Assembly: GCA_963576475.1 (NCBI GenBank)
Contig: OY754980.1
Span: 18,857,822 to 18,921,821 of the forward strand
Length of the DNA: 64,000 nucleotides
Source: Molanna angustata
Taxonomy: Eukaryota; Arthropoda; Insecta; Trichoptera; Molannidae
Direction: 5' to 3'
Shown: piece by piece, positions 46,658 to 58,640 of the stretch
Position numbering within the stretch: the first letter of the stretch is position 1
How the letters are laid out: every line of letters begins with the position of its first letter
Translations under genes and position numbers: made by a program
Notes under the pieces: model-generated
Databases searched by the model: none
The model's input: only the letters and a program-made list of their open reading frames with translations
What the model was told of the DNA's origin: nothing

Positions 46658-49600
46658 CTGTAAGCATATTATTTGTTTCAACTATTGTTGTGATTAATTC
46701 CAAATCGATATGGAAAAAAATTGGTGAATGTCTTAGAATCCCAAACAATAAATCAACTGTGGCTGGAATATAATCTAGTTTCAAAAACTGACTGACCATT
46801 CATTTATTGAATTAAAATTCAATCAGCATTTTTTTATTTAACATTTTGTATTAATTTTACTGGCGTTTTATTAATATTTACATTTACTAAACAGACATGC
46901 TTTACTCACCTAAAATCCACGTCAGTACTATTAAACACCTGACTCTTGTGGGAAACATCCACCTATGATATTGTAAACCATAGATTATATAGATGAAGCG
47001 ATCTACAGCGATGAGACCAATACTATATACAGATGCAAGTATACTTGTTACGATGAGACCTGCAATTAAAACTGTTGTTAGATATAATTTCGTGATTACC
47101 CATATCATGGATATAATTATCATATGGAGTTCTATGACATATAAAGATATTATAGAACTCCATATAATAATTATATCCATGATATGGGTAATCGTCAGAA
47201 TTTTGATTTCGCCGGTTGGACCAGACTTGCCCCCCTGGTTGACAGCCGTAAAAATAAAGATGGCTTTCGCTCAACATACCTTTCTTATATAGTCCCAGTC
47301 ACTCATTCTGTCTCACTCGCACTACCCTTTCACATATCTCTCAACTAGATATCTAGTAGGCTAGTGGCCTTGTAGTTGCTCTCAAGTGACAGTATTTTTT
47401 AAGTTTCTTTTGTATTATGCTCAAAGATCAAAAATCATTTATTCATATTAGGTTGATCATTTGTGGAGCGGGTAAAATTCTTATGAAACCAGCAGACTCC
47501 AGTATAGAATAAGCTTTGTACCAAAACATTAGATCATCATTATCATATCTTTCCAGTCTACACTTACCCATATGTATGGCGCACATGCTGTGGTTTCTGT
47601 TAGTTTTGGGATATATAGAGCCGATAGTGATTGCCAATCCTGTTGCCATATCAGCTAAAGCCATATTTCCAAGCAGTAAGTAGGTACATTTTGATTGCTG
47701 TAACCCTGTGAACAATTAAAACAAAAATTCAAGTAAAATATAATACACTTAGAGCTAGCGACTGCTAGATTTACGTCATCGTATAAAGGCTGTTTTTTTT
47801 CTGAACATATGGAAAACGAATGGATACTATGAATCCTGGTTTACGGTGGCTTTGACTTTCTTCAAAATGTCGATAATTGTTATTTTAACTCGTCAGTTTT
47901 AGTGCGAAGCGTTAAAGTGTTTTGGCGATTGTGTCCAATTTGGGGTCCAGTATAACTGTATTATACTGGACTATGAGCTTGACTCTGTATTGTCCAATAT
48001 ACACTAGGCTGAGCTGACTCCGGAAGGGAAATAGCTCATAACTGTATTTCGAGTAGCTTCTCAAGGTGAAGTGCTAGAGAAACAATATTTGATTTGGTTA
48101 GTAGGGTCACCAGACTGAATAGTCAGTCAAGCAAAGTGAAGCTTTGCTAGACGTAATCAAGTGTTTCTTTCTGTAGCAGATCACGTTAACAAGTCTAGAT
48201 TTCACGGAAGGTGAATATCAAGATACTTGAGTTTAATACAATGGTGATTTAGTAAAAACAAACAGTGGTTCGAGAAAAGAAAGAATGGTTTCAACTTACA
48301 ACAATGTATTGTTCACAAATAATTTACAATTTAAACACAGAAAATTTATAACCGATAACACAATAATTTATAACGCGCACACGAGAAACTTTCTCACCAT
48401 GGGTATTTTGAGAGTTGGCCCCACCAGGCACCACCACCCAGACTCGCTTTAGGAGATGAAGTCTCCTATTCGAGTCCACTGAATACGCCAGCAAAAGGCG
48501 CACTTAAAAAGTGTGCCACGTATAGGTGCGTAAGGGTGACATTTAGGTTGCTCAAGAGCAGCCCGCAGGTCACACGACACATGCATCCTTTCGGTCACCA
48601 GAAGGGCGACCTCCAGGATGCACACACCCCAAGATCAGTTTACCCTCAAAGCCTCACAATTTTTTTTTCGTTTATTACCCCAATTTATAACAAAGAAATA
48701 CAACAATGGAATACAATAAAATACATGAAATAGAGTAACAACGAATATCATACAAGGAACAATCCACAACAGCAAATAAACAAGAAGTTAGTTCGGCCTC
48801 TGTGCAGCAGAGTCGCATGTATGGAGGAATCAACACTAAACAATGTAAATAACTAGAGGTAAATCAACAATAGTAAATAGACATGTAATACAATAAGAGC
48901 AACAGATCAAAAGAAAACTCAACAAATAGAAACAGAAGAAATGAATAGATGTGTCAAAATGGATTAAATGAGACACACACAGTCAAAGCGCAGACAGATG
49001 CAGGGTCAGAGGGCAAACATACGGACACCACTACGTCCCAGGGAGGGACAGACAACACAAGCACACATGAGTTTCGCTCCGATCTACGTTCACAACTGGG
49101 AAAGGAAAGACTCCTCGGAAGGCTCCACGCCAACTCCTCTAAGCAAATCCCACCTCTCTTTCCAACTATGCACGAATTCCCGGAAAGCCGCAAAGCTTTG
49201 ACGGGAACGCAGAAACTCCGTCATGCTTATCGGTCTAGATGTATTCCTCAACGCATTTAGCATCCTATCTCTCTCCAAACTGAGACACTCGCAATACCAC
49301 AGGATATGCATCACATCCTGGGCCCCACCACCACAAACACACCACAGGTCCTCGGCCAGGCCAAACTGGAAAAGCTCTATCGAGAGAGTATTAATACTGT
49401 ATTTTTTGTTATATATTGTGACTTAGTCAAAATATTGTGTAATGTTCTTATAAAATAAATAAATACATAAATAAAAAAAAATATTTATAGTATTTAACAA
49501 AAGTTGCATCTAGAAATTATAGAATTGTTTCGACAGAAAAATGTCAAATCAATATTATTAGGATAATTTGTTTATTGCAAAGTCACAATGAAAAAGACAA

Positions 49601-50530
49601 TTTCACAGCGGTGCATAAAAGATTTATTAAGATTAATGAATAAACCATAGATTTTCATATAATATATTAGATGGAGTACTCCGTGCAATGAGTGAGTCAT
49701 GGTATATCGCGCGTTTGACGTTTTGGTTGGCAACATATTGCAGTTTTCCATACATTTTAACACTTCCTAGATAAGTGTTCTCTAAATCTTAATGAACAAA
49801 GCGTTTTTTTTCGACAAATAAATCGGCACCAAAAAACAATTCACATTAGTCGTTATTCTCTATAGAAAAACGATGTGGTCTGCCGACATTGTTGTCAAAG
49901 TCCCGCGGAAAAAAGCCTCACTTCGATTCATACAAAATTTGTTAACTGCGACATTTACTGTATTATATGAAAATCTATGGAATAAACTAGAACAAAGTAT
50001 TTTCCACAAAATTCGAACGTGACTCGGCAATATCAAAATCTAAACGAAACTCCCATAGTAACATTACTCGGCATTATCAAGGTCTAAATGAAACTATCAT
50101 AGTAAATCGACTTTTGTGGAAAAATAATTTGTCACATCTTAGATTTATTAATCTTCTTATTCGTCTTGGTTTAGGTCATATGTTATTTGGCCTGTTTGTG
50201 ATTTATTTTTAGATTTATTCGTTAAGTGAAATATGGCATCCTTTAGCCAAATAAATAATTGAAAATAAATACTTTACTTCTTTTGACAATGAGACCACTT
50301 GATACAACCACGACAAGGTTCGCCAAAACGATGACCGTTCCTAAAATTGGTATTAATATATCGTATGCAAATAATTGATTCTTCAATGACTTGGTGATGT
50401 TGACTTTAGATACAATTTCGTATATGACGGTCTCGCTCGATGAACTTAAACATGGCAATCTTGTAGATTCTTGAATATGTTCATTCATGTGTATCACTGT
50501 ATCTTCTACAGTTGAATTGAGAAGAGCCAT
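45894..50530 (-). CDS. GPCR-C: class A receptor, four coding exons, 434 aa
   Basis: Join: 50530-50278, 47705-47568, 47059-46910, 46657-45894; 1305 nt including stop. A plasma-membrane seven-transmembrane receptor; ligand unknown. It has the longest extracellular N-terminus of the four (about 55 residues) with sequons at Asn5 and Asn44. Asp103 lies in TM2, Cys126 and Cys202 can form the ECL2 disulfide, DRF is at 150-152, STWVPYF in TM6 and NSLMNPVIYAWW in TM7. Unlike A, B and D there is no Cys just after TM7 (TKQMYKKRKR), so no obvious palmitoylation anchor. The ATG at 50530 lies three bases inside an acceptor (TTTCCAG, exon from 50533), so the 5' UTR is mostly in an upstream exon. Closest by eye to D (shared PKTNR in ECL1, NGKICWFI, PYFIACTVYV). 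A LINE and a MITE occupy intron 1 and a hairpin occupies intron 2. Confidence 0.89.
46910..47059 (-). CDS. GPCR-C exon 3 (TM3-TM4)
   Basis: A 150-bp phase 1-1 exon: LIVTSILASVYSIGLIAVDR, FIYIIYGLQYHRW, then LTWIL. The acceptor AATTGCAG sits about 32 bp from a strong inverted repeat in the preceding intron; the donor is GTGAGT. Confidence 0.88.
47092..47194. repeat. Inverted repeat (hairpin) in GPCR-C intron 2
   Basis: About 44-bp arms with one or two mismatches: GATTACCCATATCATGGATA onward and its inverse ending TATCCATGATATGGGTAATC, with a spacer of about 15 bp. It ends about 32 bp from the exon 3 acceptor. The right arm and its continuation 'ggttggaccagacttg' recur at 59145-59235. Confidence 0.85.
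47568..47705 (-). CDS. GPCR-C exon 2 (TM2)
   Basis: A 138-bp phase 1-1 exon: LQQSKCTYLLLGNMALADMA, TGLAITIGSIYPKTNR, ending MCAIHM. The acceptor is GTTCACAG and the donor GTAAGT. Confidence 0.88.
47750..48655. other. Unclassified GC-richer stretch in GPCR-C intron 1
   Basis: Holds short internal repeats ('ggtccagtataactg', 'tatactggactatg') at 47940-47975 and a GC-richer block 48420-48650. Probably part of a retroelement untranslated region adjoining the LINE at 48660; no coding frame. Confidence 0.35.
48660..49395 (-). mobile_element. 5'-truncated LINE in GPCR-C intron 1
   Basis: Minus-strand coding: FQFGLAEDLWCVCGGGAQDV, MHILWYCECLSLERDRMLNA, SMTEFLRSRQSFAAFREFVH, then SWKERWDLLRG, with the C-x-C-x7-H-x-...-C knuckle of R1/Jockey-type polymerases, stopping at 49090. 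48670-49085 is its 3' UTR, ending in an A tract (plus-strand T run at 48660-48668). It sits in the same orientation as the host gene. Confidence 0.8.
49645..49980. mobile_element. MITE family M6, copy 2 (336 bp, AATAAA duplication)
   Basis: Ends CCATAGATTTTCATATAATA and, inverted, CCATAGATTTTCATATAATA; flanked by AATAAA at 49639-49644 and 49981-49986. Lies in GPCR-C intron 1. Confidence 0.88.
50278..50530 (-). CDS. GPCR-C exon 1 (N-terminus, TM1)
   Basis: Encodes MALLNSTVEDT, NITKSLKNQLFAYDILIPIL, then TM1 with LANLVVVVSSG. The donor GTAAAG follows an A (phase 1). Upstream, TTTCCAG is the acceptor for this exon. Confidence 0.87.
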
Positions 50531-50579
50531 TGTCTGGAAATAAAAAAAAAACATTTTGTCAATAAGACACATCTGAGGC

Positions 50580-51600
50580 TGGAATTATTCAACAAATATT
50601 GTACAGGTAGGTAAATAACTACCTATGCATAAGTTGTTAATGAAACCGATGACTTATACATATATACATTTTGCCCCTGTCAAGATCAAAATTTAGAAAA
50701 AAATCCTTATGGTAAGGTAGAAGTAACTTTCTCAATTAAAAAAAACATTTTTTTTATTTTATTTTTATATTTCATTTCTTTTTCTTGTTTTATTTCTTGT
50801 TCTTTTTTCTTGTTTTTTTTACTCTTTCACGATCTTACACATATCTTGCGCACACACCGCAAACAAACACACACACATTATACTATCCTCCTCCATGTTT
50901 TCCCCTATTCCGTCGTTTTTTGCTCCCTACTCCGAAAATTTTCCTTATATTACTGTTGCAATAAAATAATAATATGATATTTTATTGAATGTGATATTCA
51001 AAGGTGAGTCGTGATAGGTACTCGTTTTTCATGTTATATTTAATATACGAGTGTCATTGATTTTTTTTTATTTGTATAACGTGTTCTCACCTTTTAAAAA
51101 AATAATCATTAGATTTTTCTTTGTTCATTCAGATATCGGAAAATAATTATATAGGAAAATAAAAATTAATGTTTTATTTAATTTTTTAATTGTCAAATTT
51201 TTTATACATTTTGAATTAATTAACGTATTTTTTATTACTTTCTATAACTACTTGAATCCAAAGCTATAAAAAATGAGTTAAAATAATACACTGTTGTTAG
51301 ATAAGTTGAAATAAACATAAAAATATATTTTTCAGATGTGTATTCTTGTATTCATTTGTCTGTCTGTAGTGGAAATTTGCAACCGATTTTTAGACAATAT
51401 CCCGACAAATTAAGCTCTGCAACATTCAAAATTTGTGTATTCCCGATGATAATGCACGTTTAAACTGTTTCCAGCTTGATTCATTTGAAATTTCGAAAGG
51501 ATTATGCAATTTGATATTTCTAAACTTGAATTGTGACTGCTATACATATTGCATAATATTCAGGCTTTATTTATATCCTTATAAGATCGATTTTGAAAAT
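50580..51600. other. Region upstream of GPCR-C exon 1, no gene seen
   Basis: AT-rich with TTTCTTGTTTT low complexity (50750-50830). The GPCR-C untranslated exon and promoter should lie here or beyond but are not recognisable. Confidence 0.35.
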
Positions 51601-51610
51601 TTGAACCGGT

Positions 51611-51850
51611 GTCCTCATTTTATTATATTTTCTTTTTTTATTGTCCTCATTTTATTATATTGTCTTTTTTATTGTCCTCATTTTATTGGATTGCCTTTTT
51701 TTATTGTCCTCATTTTATTATATTGTCTTTTTTTACTATCCTCATTTTATTATATTGTCTTTTTTATTGTCCTCATTTTACTATATTGTCTTTTTTTATT
51801 GTCCTCATTTTATTATATTGTCTTTTTTTATTGTCCTCGTTTTATTTACT
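51611..51850. repeat. 31-bp tandem repeat, about eight copies
   Basis: The unit TTTTTTATTGTCCTCATTTT plus ATTATATTGTC varies slightly in length, keeping all three plus-strand frames open as Tyr/Phe/Leu-rich strings; not a gene. Confidence 0.95.
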
Positions 51851-52274
51851 TGTTTACACATACGCATCAAAGTCTGGTATAAGAGAGAGGAGAAAAAAAT
51901 CATTAGTATAAGAGGTTTTGTCTATTAGAGGTTTGACATCACTTACTACTTTTGACATCAGTTACAATGACAAGAGTTCAGAAATATTATGTTGATTTTT
52001 TTAAAAGAACTTATATGATCCAGTAACAATAACATAAAAATCCTTAAATTATAAGTCTTTGCTAGTGGTGACTGTATTTTTTTGAGGAGACAAGATTCAA
52101 TCCTTGGATTTGATCTAATGGATCAATAGTTCAGAAAACTTACATCTTTACTATCAACCTGACTTATCTATTAGTTATAAGGAAAATTTTCAACCCCGTA
52201 CTGGGTTCACGACCTTTCGCGGACTGGTTTAATCTACCACTTACATACGAACATCACGTTCACCAATATTTCAT

Positions 52275-52405
52275 ATTCTTCTAGCGGACTCGATCAGACG
52301 TTGTCCTGTCCGAATGTCGACTTGCCTGCTATTTCATCAAAATTAGCCCAACCGCTTAGGAGTTCAGTAACATACACGCGTACAGAAGAATTGTATATAA
52401 AGATA
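52275..52405 (+). mobile_element. Short 'AGCGGACCCG' element with both ends
   Basis: CTAGCGGACTCGATCAGACG at the start; 'cccaaccgcttaggagttca' and 'gtatataaagata' at the end; about 130 bp. Confidence 0.65.
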
Positions 52406-52445
52406 TCAATGAAACTCCTGCTTCGCATTTTATTGCATATCTCAA

Positions 52446-52672
52446 AAGTTTTACTGTTTACATAATATCAGGCGTACATTTTTTATTTTTTATTTCCACT
52501 GTTACAATTTTTGATACGATTTTTAAATCGACACCATTCAGGGGCCCATTCAAACACATATACTGTTTACATAATATCCGGCGTACATTTTTTTTATTTT
52601 TTATTTCCCTTGTTACAATTTTTTATTCAATTTTTAAATCGAAACCATTCAGGGGTCCATTGAAACACATAC
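52446..52672. repeat. Direct duplication of about 115 bp
   Basis: Two adjacent copies starting TACTGTTTACATAATATC and ending 'ccattcaggggcccattcaa' / 'ccattcaggggtccattgaa'. Confidence 0.9.
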
Positions 52673-52739
52673 AAAAAAAATCTTCCAAATCGGTTCATTT
52701 CATACGTACAGAAGAATTATATACCTAAATATAAAGATT

Positions 52740-53995
52740 TGCTTTTTGAAAACTTTTTTAATTTTAACGGCTCTACGTAATCTTTATTACTTAAATATAC
52801 TTATTTCTTTTTCATTTTGCTTCTTATTTCAAGGTGTTGATCTATAATCATTTTGTTAGTTGTATTGATGCCGAACTAAATCTAACTACAACTTGTTTTG
52901 ATATGTTTAAACTGTCCTTACTTTATGTCAAATTGTCGACCTCAATACAGTGAGATCGATAGTTGTATATTTTTATATAGGTACTATTTGTAACTTAGTG
53001 ATTAAATTAAAATGTTAAATAAATCATGAAATGAAATCAACTCAAAATGGGGAAATGGTTTATCTTTTAATCATTAATCTTTATAATATTAATAACAACG
53101 TTTGCTTCTCTCTACCTACCCCGCGAGGGGCCTGGCCCGATGGGATGTGAATATTTTTTTAATATTTAATTGCATAAATACTTACTTATGTAATAGTAGG
53201 AAATTGTCCTTTCTTTCCTTTTATCGCATCATTTCACATATTCTAAATAATAACAAAACTTGACGTGCTCTAAATTTTGATATATTTGTAACTTATTCAT
53301 TAAAAACATATTTTTAAAATTTTATTACATGTTTTTAATTATTAATGTAGATTTTTAATCCAAACACAAACACATTTTTTATTATGTTTTATTTACCAAC
53401 AACATTAGTGAATATAATTTGGTAATAATGAAAAAGACATATGAATTGTTTGGTAAGGATAACTATAGCAAAAAATGACAGCCGAAGAGACTTGTTGTCG
53501 CGAATATACGATAGTTATGATTGTTTAAACAAAGCATGTTGACGGCATGTGCTTTTATTTGGCGTTTTGTATAATCTCAGACCGGTTAGAGAGATATGTA
53601 GGTACTATTTCTATGGTGTCTTCATATGTAAAGGTATGGTTTGCATAGTATATTCATTTATCGTGGGTTTTTACAAGCTACAATTTCCATACACAGATTA
53701 TAGCGTCCTACCGAAGTTCAGATTTTGGCCGATGCCGAAGCCGAATGTCCGGTCGGGCTATAATCATATCACGGTTATTATTATTAATTATTATTATTAT
53801 GAAGAATAATAATTATAAATATAACTACATATTTATTTTCTTCTTTATAGTAATAATTATTGTATATAGTAATAATTATTGTATGTATTTAAAAAAAATG
53901 GCGAATAATTTAATAATCTTGGTTAAAATTTAATAAAAAAATTTGAATAAATAACATTTATGGATTAAAAAATGTTTTATTCTGATATAACTAGA
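52740..53995. other. AT-rich spacer, no gene seen
   Basis: 53095-53145 holds a LINE-tail scrap ('ctctacctaccccgcgaggg') and 53770-53890 is a TAATTATTA-rich tract. The 86-codon frame at 53549 has no family resemblance. Confidence 0.4.
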
Positions 53996-53999
53996 ATAT

Positions 54000-54840
54000 T
54001 TTGGGTTTGCAGATGATATAGCCTTAGTAGCAAAAGAACACTGAGACCTGGAGGATATGTACTCTATCATTAAGATTCAGGCTGCCTCAATGGGACTTAA
54101 ATTCAACACCCAGTAAACTAAATACCTCTATCTATTCAAATTAAATTACTTTAGAAAACTACCCTATGATAATGTGGTTGTCTGAAGGGATATGATTGAA
54201 TAAGTGTATAAGTTCACTATCTGGGTAGTATTCTCACTAACACCAATGTGATGAGCGTTGAGATAATTCCAGAATTCGAGTGGCGCAAAAGCGGTAGTGG
54301 CACGGGAAAATTCCTGCCTCCAAAGCCCATATCGCAGAGTGAAACTCCGGGCATAGAATAAAGATATACCCCGGGTCTATAATGTTATTAATCCTGTATA
54401 TTTCCGAGTCCCGGTGGATGACACCCAAGGACCGACAGAGGTTGCTGACATTAAAAAACAAGATACCTACTGCAGAAAATATTAGTCTAAAGATCGGGAA
54501 TTGCGGCAGGTACCATGGAGACCAAGAATCATTGAGGAAATTCACGCATTCACATGGTAATCCTATATCACTCGTAAGATCAGGTCTAGAAGATTAGCCA
54601 GGATTGCACAAGTCATTAGATCGGGAGAAAAAACAGCCACAAAACGCATCCTGCAAAATAACCCTGTGACCAAGAGACCCCTGGGAAGACCAAAGCATAT
54701 AGACAATGTCACCCGAGATTTGAATGTGTTAAATGCTTGTGATCACTGGGAATCCGCTGCTGCTGACAGGAAGTATTAGAAATCCGTTGTTCAGGAGGCT
54801 ACAGCTCTACCAGAGCTGTACGGCCATCGGAAGTAAGTAG
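54000..54840 (+). pseudogene. Decayed LINE reverse transcriptase with FADD motif
   Basis: Plus-strand frames give GFADDIALVAKEH (the RT catalytic xxDD box), DLEDMYSIIKIQAASMGLKF, then after several stops and shifts IARVIRSGEKTATKRILQNN, KRPLGRPKHIDNVTRDLNV and ESAAADRKY...KSVVQEATAL. It spans the catalytic end of the RT to the C-terminus and carries many stops. It lies antisense to the GPCR array, between C and D. Confidence 0.8.
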
Positions 54841-54935
54841 TACCACTAGAATTTAGGAATGAAATAAAACAATGTTAATCATTAGTAAGTATGTAGTATC
54901 ATTAGAATTTAGGAATGAAATAAAACTATGTGAGA
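54830..54935. repeat. Direct duplication at LINE 3' end
   Basis: ACTAGAATTTAGGAATGAAA and TTAGAATTTAGGAATGAAA about 63 bp apart; probably 3' UTR or tail sequence. Confidence 0.7.
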
Positions 54936-55295
54936 TCATTAGATTTTTTATTTTCAATATATTTGTTTACGAAAGCAGAATGAATGGATATATGAATGAA
55001 TGAATATTTTTTTGTTTTTTCTACCACGCCATAACCATATATTCTTAAATATGATTGTTTCGAGTAAGGTTTAATATATTTTTTATGCAAATAATTTGCC
55101 TTTTCAACATTTACATATTGTGACACTCGTACTTACATTTCATAAATATCGTAAAAATATACGATTATATTTTTGTTCTATTCGTTTATTTGTTAAACGT
55201 CCATACGCTACAAAAATATGTATTCATATAAAGATATTGAAAATGCTATTTGAAGATAAAATTTCAAATTCTATATTACATTGAGATTCGTTAGT

Positions 55296-55301
55296 TTTAT
55301 T
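55296..55301 (-). terminator. AATAAA hexamer downstream of GPCR-D
   Basis: Plus-strand TTTATT about 66 nt beyond the stop; a plausible polyadenylation signal. Confidence 0.4.
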
Positions 55302-55366
55302 TTGGTTAAATTGACGAACCAAAACGATAGTACCAATCATCTTGAAACTTTTAAATATTTTTTGTG

Positions 55367-56178
55367 TTACGATTCTAGAGATACATCTTTTACTGTTGTT
55401 CCCAGACTCGATCTCGTCGTGTTTTGAGAATTTTTCTGGGTCGAACTCGATTGCTCAGTCGAGGATCGGACCTTAAAAATTTTGGCTCTTTTGAATGTCC
55501 TGCAGCATAGTTGCTTCATCGACTTTCTGAATCCGTTGTGCCACCATGCGTATATCACCGGATTGAGGAGGCTGTTCACAAATCCAAGGATCGCCAGCGG
55601 ACTGGCTATGGCAAACTTCAATCTTTGGCATCTGTGAGGAGTTTCGCCAAAGTCGCAGAACACGTAAACGGTGCAGGCGATAAAGTACGGCATCCAGGTG
55701 CAGACGAAACTGCCGGTTGTGAACATAACAACTTTGATGGCCTTCCATTTCGAGGGGTTGTTGGGTTTTCGGTCCGTTTGCGTTTTCCCTTTTTTGTCGT
55801 TTCGCTTGAGCTTATTCAATAACTTTGTGAACGCATTTGGATTCGGTTGTTCTAGGTCTATTGTGTCTATTTCTTGGTCTTGATCCGGTGCGGTATTTAC
55901 TTTCGACTCGTTCGCTGACTTACTGCCTCTAAACATTCTGAGTTTCGATGGATCATCGTCTGCTGTTTCGTTCGAAACATTTTTCAACTGAATGACCTTT
56001 TTGACTGCTTTGTAAAGAATCAGAGAGTACAAGACAATGACGAGTATCACAGGCAATAGTCCCACTATTGTGGTAAATATAACAAGACTCGGCGGCGCTA
56101 AAATTATGAACCAGCATATTTTACCGTTTTGCGTGTCTCCTGACCATCCAAACAGTGGCATAAATCCGATAAGCAGAC
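55367..56178 (-). CDS. GPCR-D exon 4 (ECL2 to C-terminus)
   Basis: Follows TTTTTTCAG and reads GLLIGFMPLFGW, NGKICWFIILAPPS, TM5 with LYSLILYKAVKKV, ICL3, SKWKAIKVVMFTTG, CTWMPYFIACTVYVF, ILGFVNSLLNPVIYAWW and a Ser/Thr/Gln tail. Confidence 0.94.
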
Positions 56179-58578
56179 CTGAAAAAATTAAAACAATGAA
56201 TTTTACGTTTACATTCAATTTTATTCAACACATTTCGAAAATCGCAAAAATATCCATGTTTTCAATATTTTAGGAGGTTTTTCTTACTTGTTTCGTTAAT
56301 ATTTTTATTTTTTTTATATATTTTTATTCTCAGGTTTTAACTATTTGGTATGTGATACTAGGTTATTAAGATCATCCTAACATGAGAAGTAAATAATTTT
56401 TAAGATAAGACAATTTTTGCATTGGATCGAGTGTTTACTTCTTTTACTTCTGTTCTTGGGATATCGATGACCAGCTGTCTCTTCATGACTTTGGTGAACT
56501 TTCTGCTTAATTTATTTTAATATTTGATGGTATTATATTGATTTTTTCTTGGTAATAAAATGTGATTTTAGTACCTAGTATCCATGTTACTCCTATCATA
56601 CATCTCGCCCTTGTTGGATAGACCCATCGGTGGTACTTTAGACCGTACAAAATGTACAAAAATCGATCTATCGCAATCAGTCCCACGCTGTAGATGGATG
56701 CTAGTGTGCTTGAAACAATCATTCCTGAAAATGAAACATACCTTTCAATATGATTTGAAAATATTTACATTATATTGCCATTTGCCCCATCAAATAAAGT
56801 TGATGTTCACTTAGACAATAATTATCAAAAAGTAACAATTGTTTCATATTAATTTTAAACCACCGTATTCGTATTCAAAAAAGAGTTGATTTTTTTCTGA
56901 AAATCTATTACTAAAGCAATGGTCTGTTATTTAGGGGTTTAGGACTAGTGCATGAATCTCATTCAAATCACTGTCCTGATATCACCGACCGATAACACAT
57001 TACATTACTCAAAAGATAAATTAACTACCTATGGAAAATTACAATGTTCCACGTAAAAACCTCTATGTAATTCCGCTGTTTTTCTGTAGGTACCTAACGC
57101 AGAAACATATCGATAATTACAAAATAAATTCACTACGGTACTGAAGTTTGTTAAGGCATTCCTTTACATTGCTTGAGTTGGTTAAATTAGAAATTGCCTT
57201 ATGGCAATTAACTCACAATTATAGGAAGGTATTATAGGTATAGTTACTTGTACAACAATTTAACCAATAATACATCAGTTTCGCTATAAACTAGAAGTTG
57301 CAATCTTCCTTTGAATGAATTCTACAACCAATTAACGCAGATTTATGAAAGTGATGAAATATTTCATATAGCGCGCCTCCTCGTCGAACTTCGCCAGTAA
57401 AAGTGTTCAGAATGAGTACAATGAATAGTTTTCCTGGTGGTCCACGGGACTCTGCCATCCTTATTTATTTGTCAACCTTAATAACATTGAATTTTGTTTT
57501 TATTAATTGGAAAAATAGTATTCGACTATCTACTCACCGAGTTGTAAAGTGCAAATGAAATGCGTCCTGTTTGTTTTTGGATAAGTCTGACCCATTATGA
57601 CAGCGATTCCTGTTATCAAATCTGCCATGGCCACGTTTCCCAGTAATAAATAAGTGCATCGTGGTTGTGTGCCTGAAATTATATTAGTTTCACTTCTTCA
57701 AATAGTGGAACGACAAAAAAAAATATTTAAAAAAAAATCAAATAAATGAAAGAACAATAGAAACCCGAAAATAAAAACATTGAAATGAGTCAAAAATGTA
57801 AATTTATAAATCCAGTATCAATATAGCTAAACATTATTTTTGCCTGCTATGTTTGAATGTATTATTATGATATTAATTTTACAATCACATTTGAAAATCT
57901 TTTCAAATTTGAACGAAATATGTACATATTATTTTATACTTTATAAATAGACCTTCAGTAAAATTTATTTCAATATCTGATTCACTTGGATTTGTTTAAG
58001 AAGTTTTATAAAACCTGTGGACTTGATTTACGTACATAATATTTATTGAAAAATTATACACACTGTTGCGAGTTGATTTAAGAATACACTTTAATAATGA
58101 ACTTTACAGTTAAAAATAATCTCGTGGTCATCAACAACCAATTGACCATGAATAGGTACATGTTGCAACTAGGAGACGATTTGCACGCGGTAGGTGCGAT
58201 TTCAGTTTATTCTCAAATGATTGTAAGTTCATCTGCTTTAAGCCAACTCCTCTTCGTCCCTCCATCTTACCTTTGCATATTAACTGTTGGTGATGAGACT
58301 TTTCTCTCCGCAGTTCACAACCAAGATATGAGAACGACTATCAATTGAATAATATGATTTTTCTTACCTTTTTTTAATATCAACCCACTCGATATAACAA
58401 CAATCAAGTTAGTAATTATAATTATTGTTCCTAGGAGAGGTATCAGAACGTCGTACGCCATCAATTGATTCTTCATTGATTTCGTTACATTCTTTTCTGG
58501 TATGATGATACTTTGAGTTGTTGTGAGTAAATCAAGCATACTTTCAACAGTTGTCATATCATAATCAACAATCGCCAT
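55367..58578 (-). CDS. GPCR-D: class A receptor, four coding exons, 435 aa
   Basis: Join: 58578-58368, 57672-57538, 56724-56575, 56178-55367; 1308 nt including TAA. The most compact of the array and first in transcription order. The N-terminus has a sequon at Asn30. Asn57 lies in TM1, Asp88 in TM2, Cys111 and Cys187 can form the ECL2 disulfide, and the DRF at 135-137 is exactly 24 residues after Cys111, as class A numbering requires. Trp163 lies in TM4, TWMPYF in TM6 and NSLLNPVIYAWW in TM7. Two cysteines follow TM7 (KQLCCRTF) and the tail is Ser/Thr-rich. ICL3 is about 80 residues with an acidic stretch, then Lys-rich. An acceptor (ATTTTCAG, exon from 58634) lies 56 nt above the ATG, implying a non-coding exon upstream. 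GPR119-like by eye (GFMPLFGW after TM4); the ligand is unknown. Confidence 0.9.
56575..56724 (-). CDS. GPCR-D exon 3 (TM3-TM4)
   Basis: A 150-bp phase 1-1 exon: MIVSSTLASIYSVGLIAIDR, FLYILYGLKYHRW, then VTWIL. The acceptor is ATTTTCAG and the donor GTACTA. Confidence 0.9.
57538..57672 (-). CDS. GPCR-D exon 2 (TM2)
   Basis: A 135-bp phase 1-1 exon: TQPRCTYLLLGNVAMADLIT, GIAVIMGQTYPKTNR, ending FICTLQL. The acceptor is AATTTCAG and the donor GTGAGT. Confidence 0.9.
58368..58578 (-). CDS. GPCR-D exon 1 (N-terminus, TM1)
   Basis: Encodes MAIVDYDMTTVESML, NVTKSMKNQLMAYDVLIPLL, TM1 with ITNLIVVISSG and LILKK. The donor GTAAGA is in phase 1. The 5' UTR part reaches 58634. Confidence 0.88.
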
Positions 58579-58634
58579 CTTAGTTGTGTACGGAAAAATT
58601 TGTAATTATTCCGTTTTGATTAGTCGTTGGTATT

Positions 58635-58640
58635 CTGAAA
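58635..58640 (-). promoter_or_regulatory. Splice acceptor preceding the GPCR-D start codon
   Basis: The minus strand reads TTCATTTTCAG ending at 58635, then 56 nt of presumed 5' UTR to the ATG at 58578. Equivalent acceptors lie at 33604 (B) and 50534 (C), so a shared non-coding-first-exon layout is likely. Confidence 0.6.

Noticed and set aside
46993..47292. 99-codon plus-strand frame and longer minus-strand start of GPCR-C exon 3
   Set aside because: The plus frame is a shadow of the exon, and the minus extension runs into the intronic hairpin across a good splice acceptor.
48949..49260. 103-codon plus-strand frame
   Set aside because: Antisense to the LINE zinc-knuckle region, which translates sensibly on the minus strand.
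51433..51928. Tyr/Phe/Leu-rich membrane-like protein of up to 149 codons
   Set aside because: Produced by a 31-bp AT-rich tandem repeat that leaves all three frames open; no start context or homology.
53549..53809. 86-codon plus-strand frame
   Set aside because: No domain, AT-rich codons, ends in a TAATTATTA tract; nothing supports coding.
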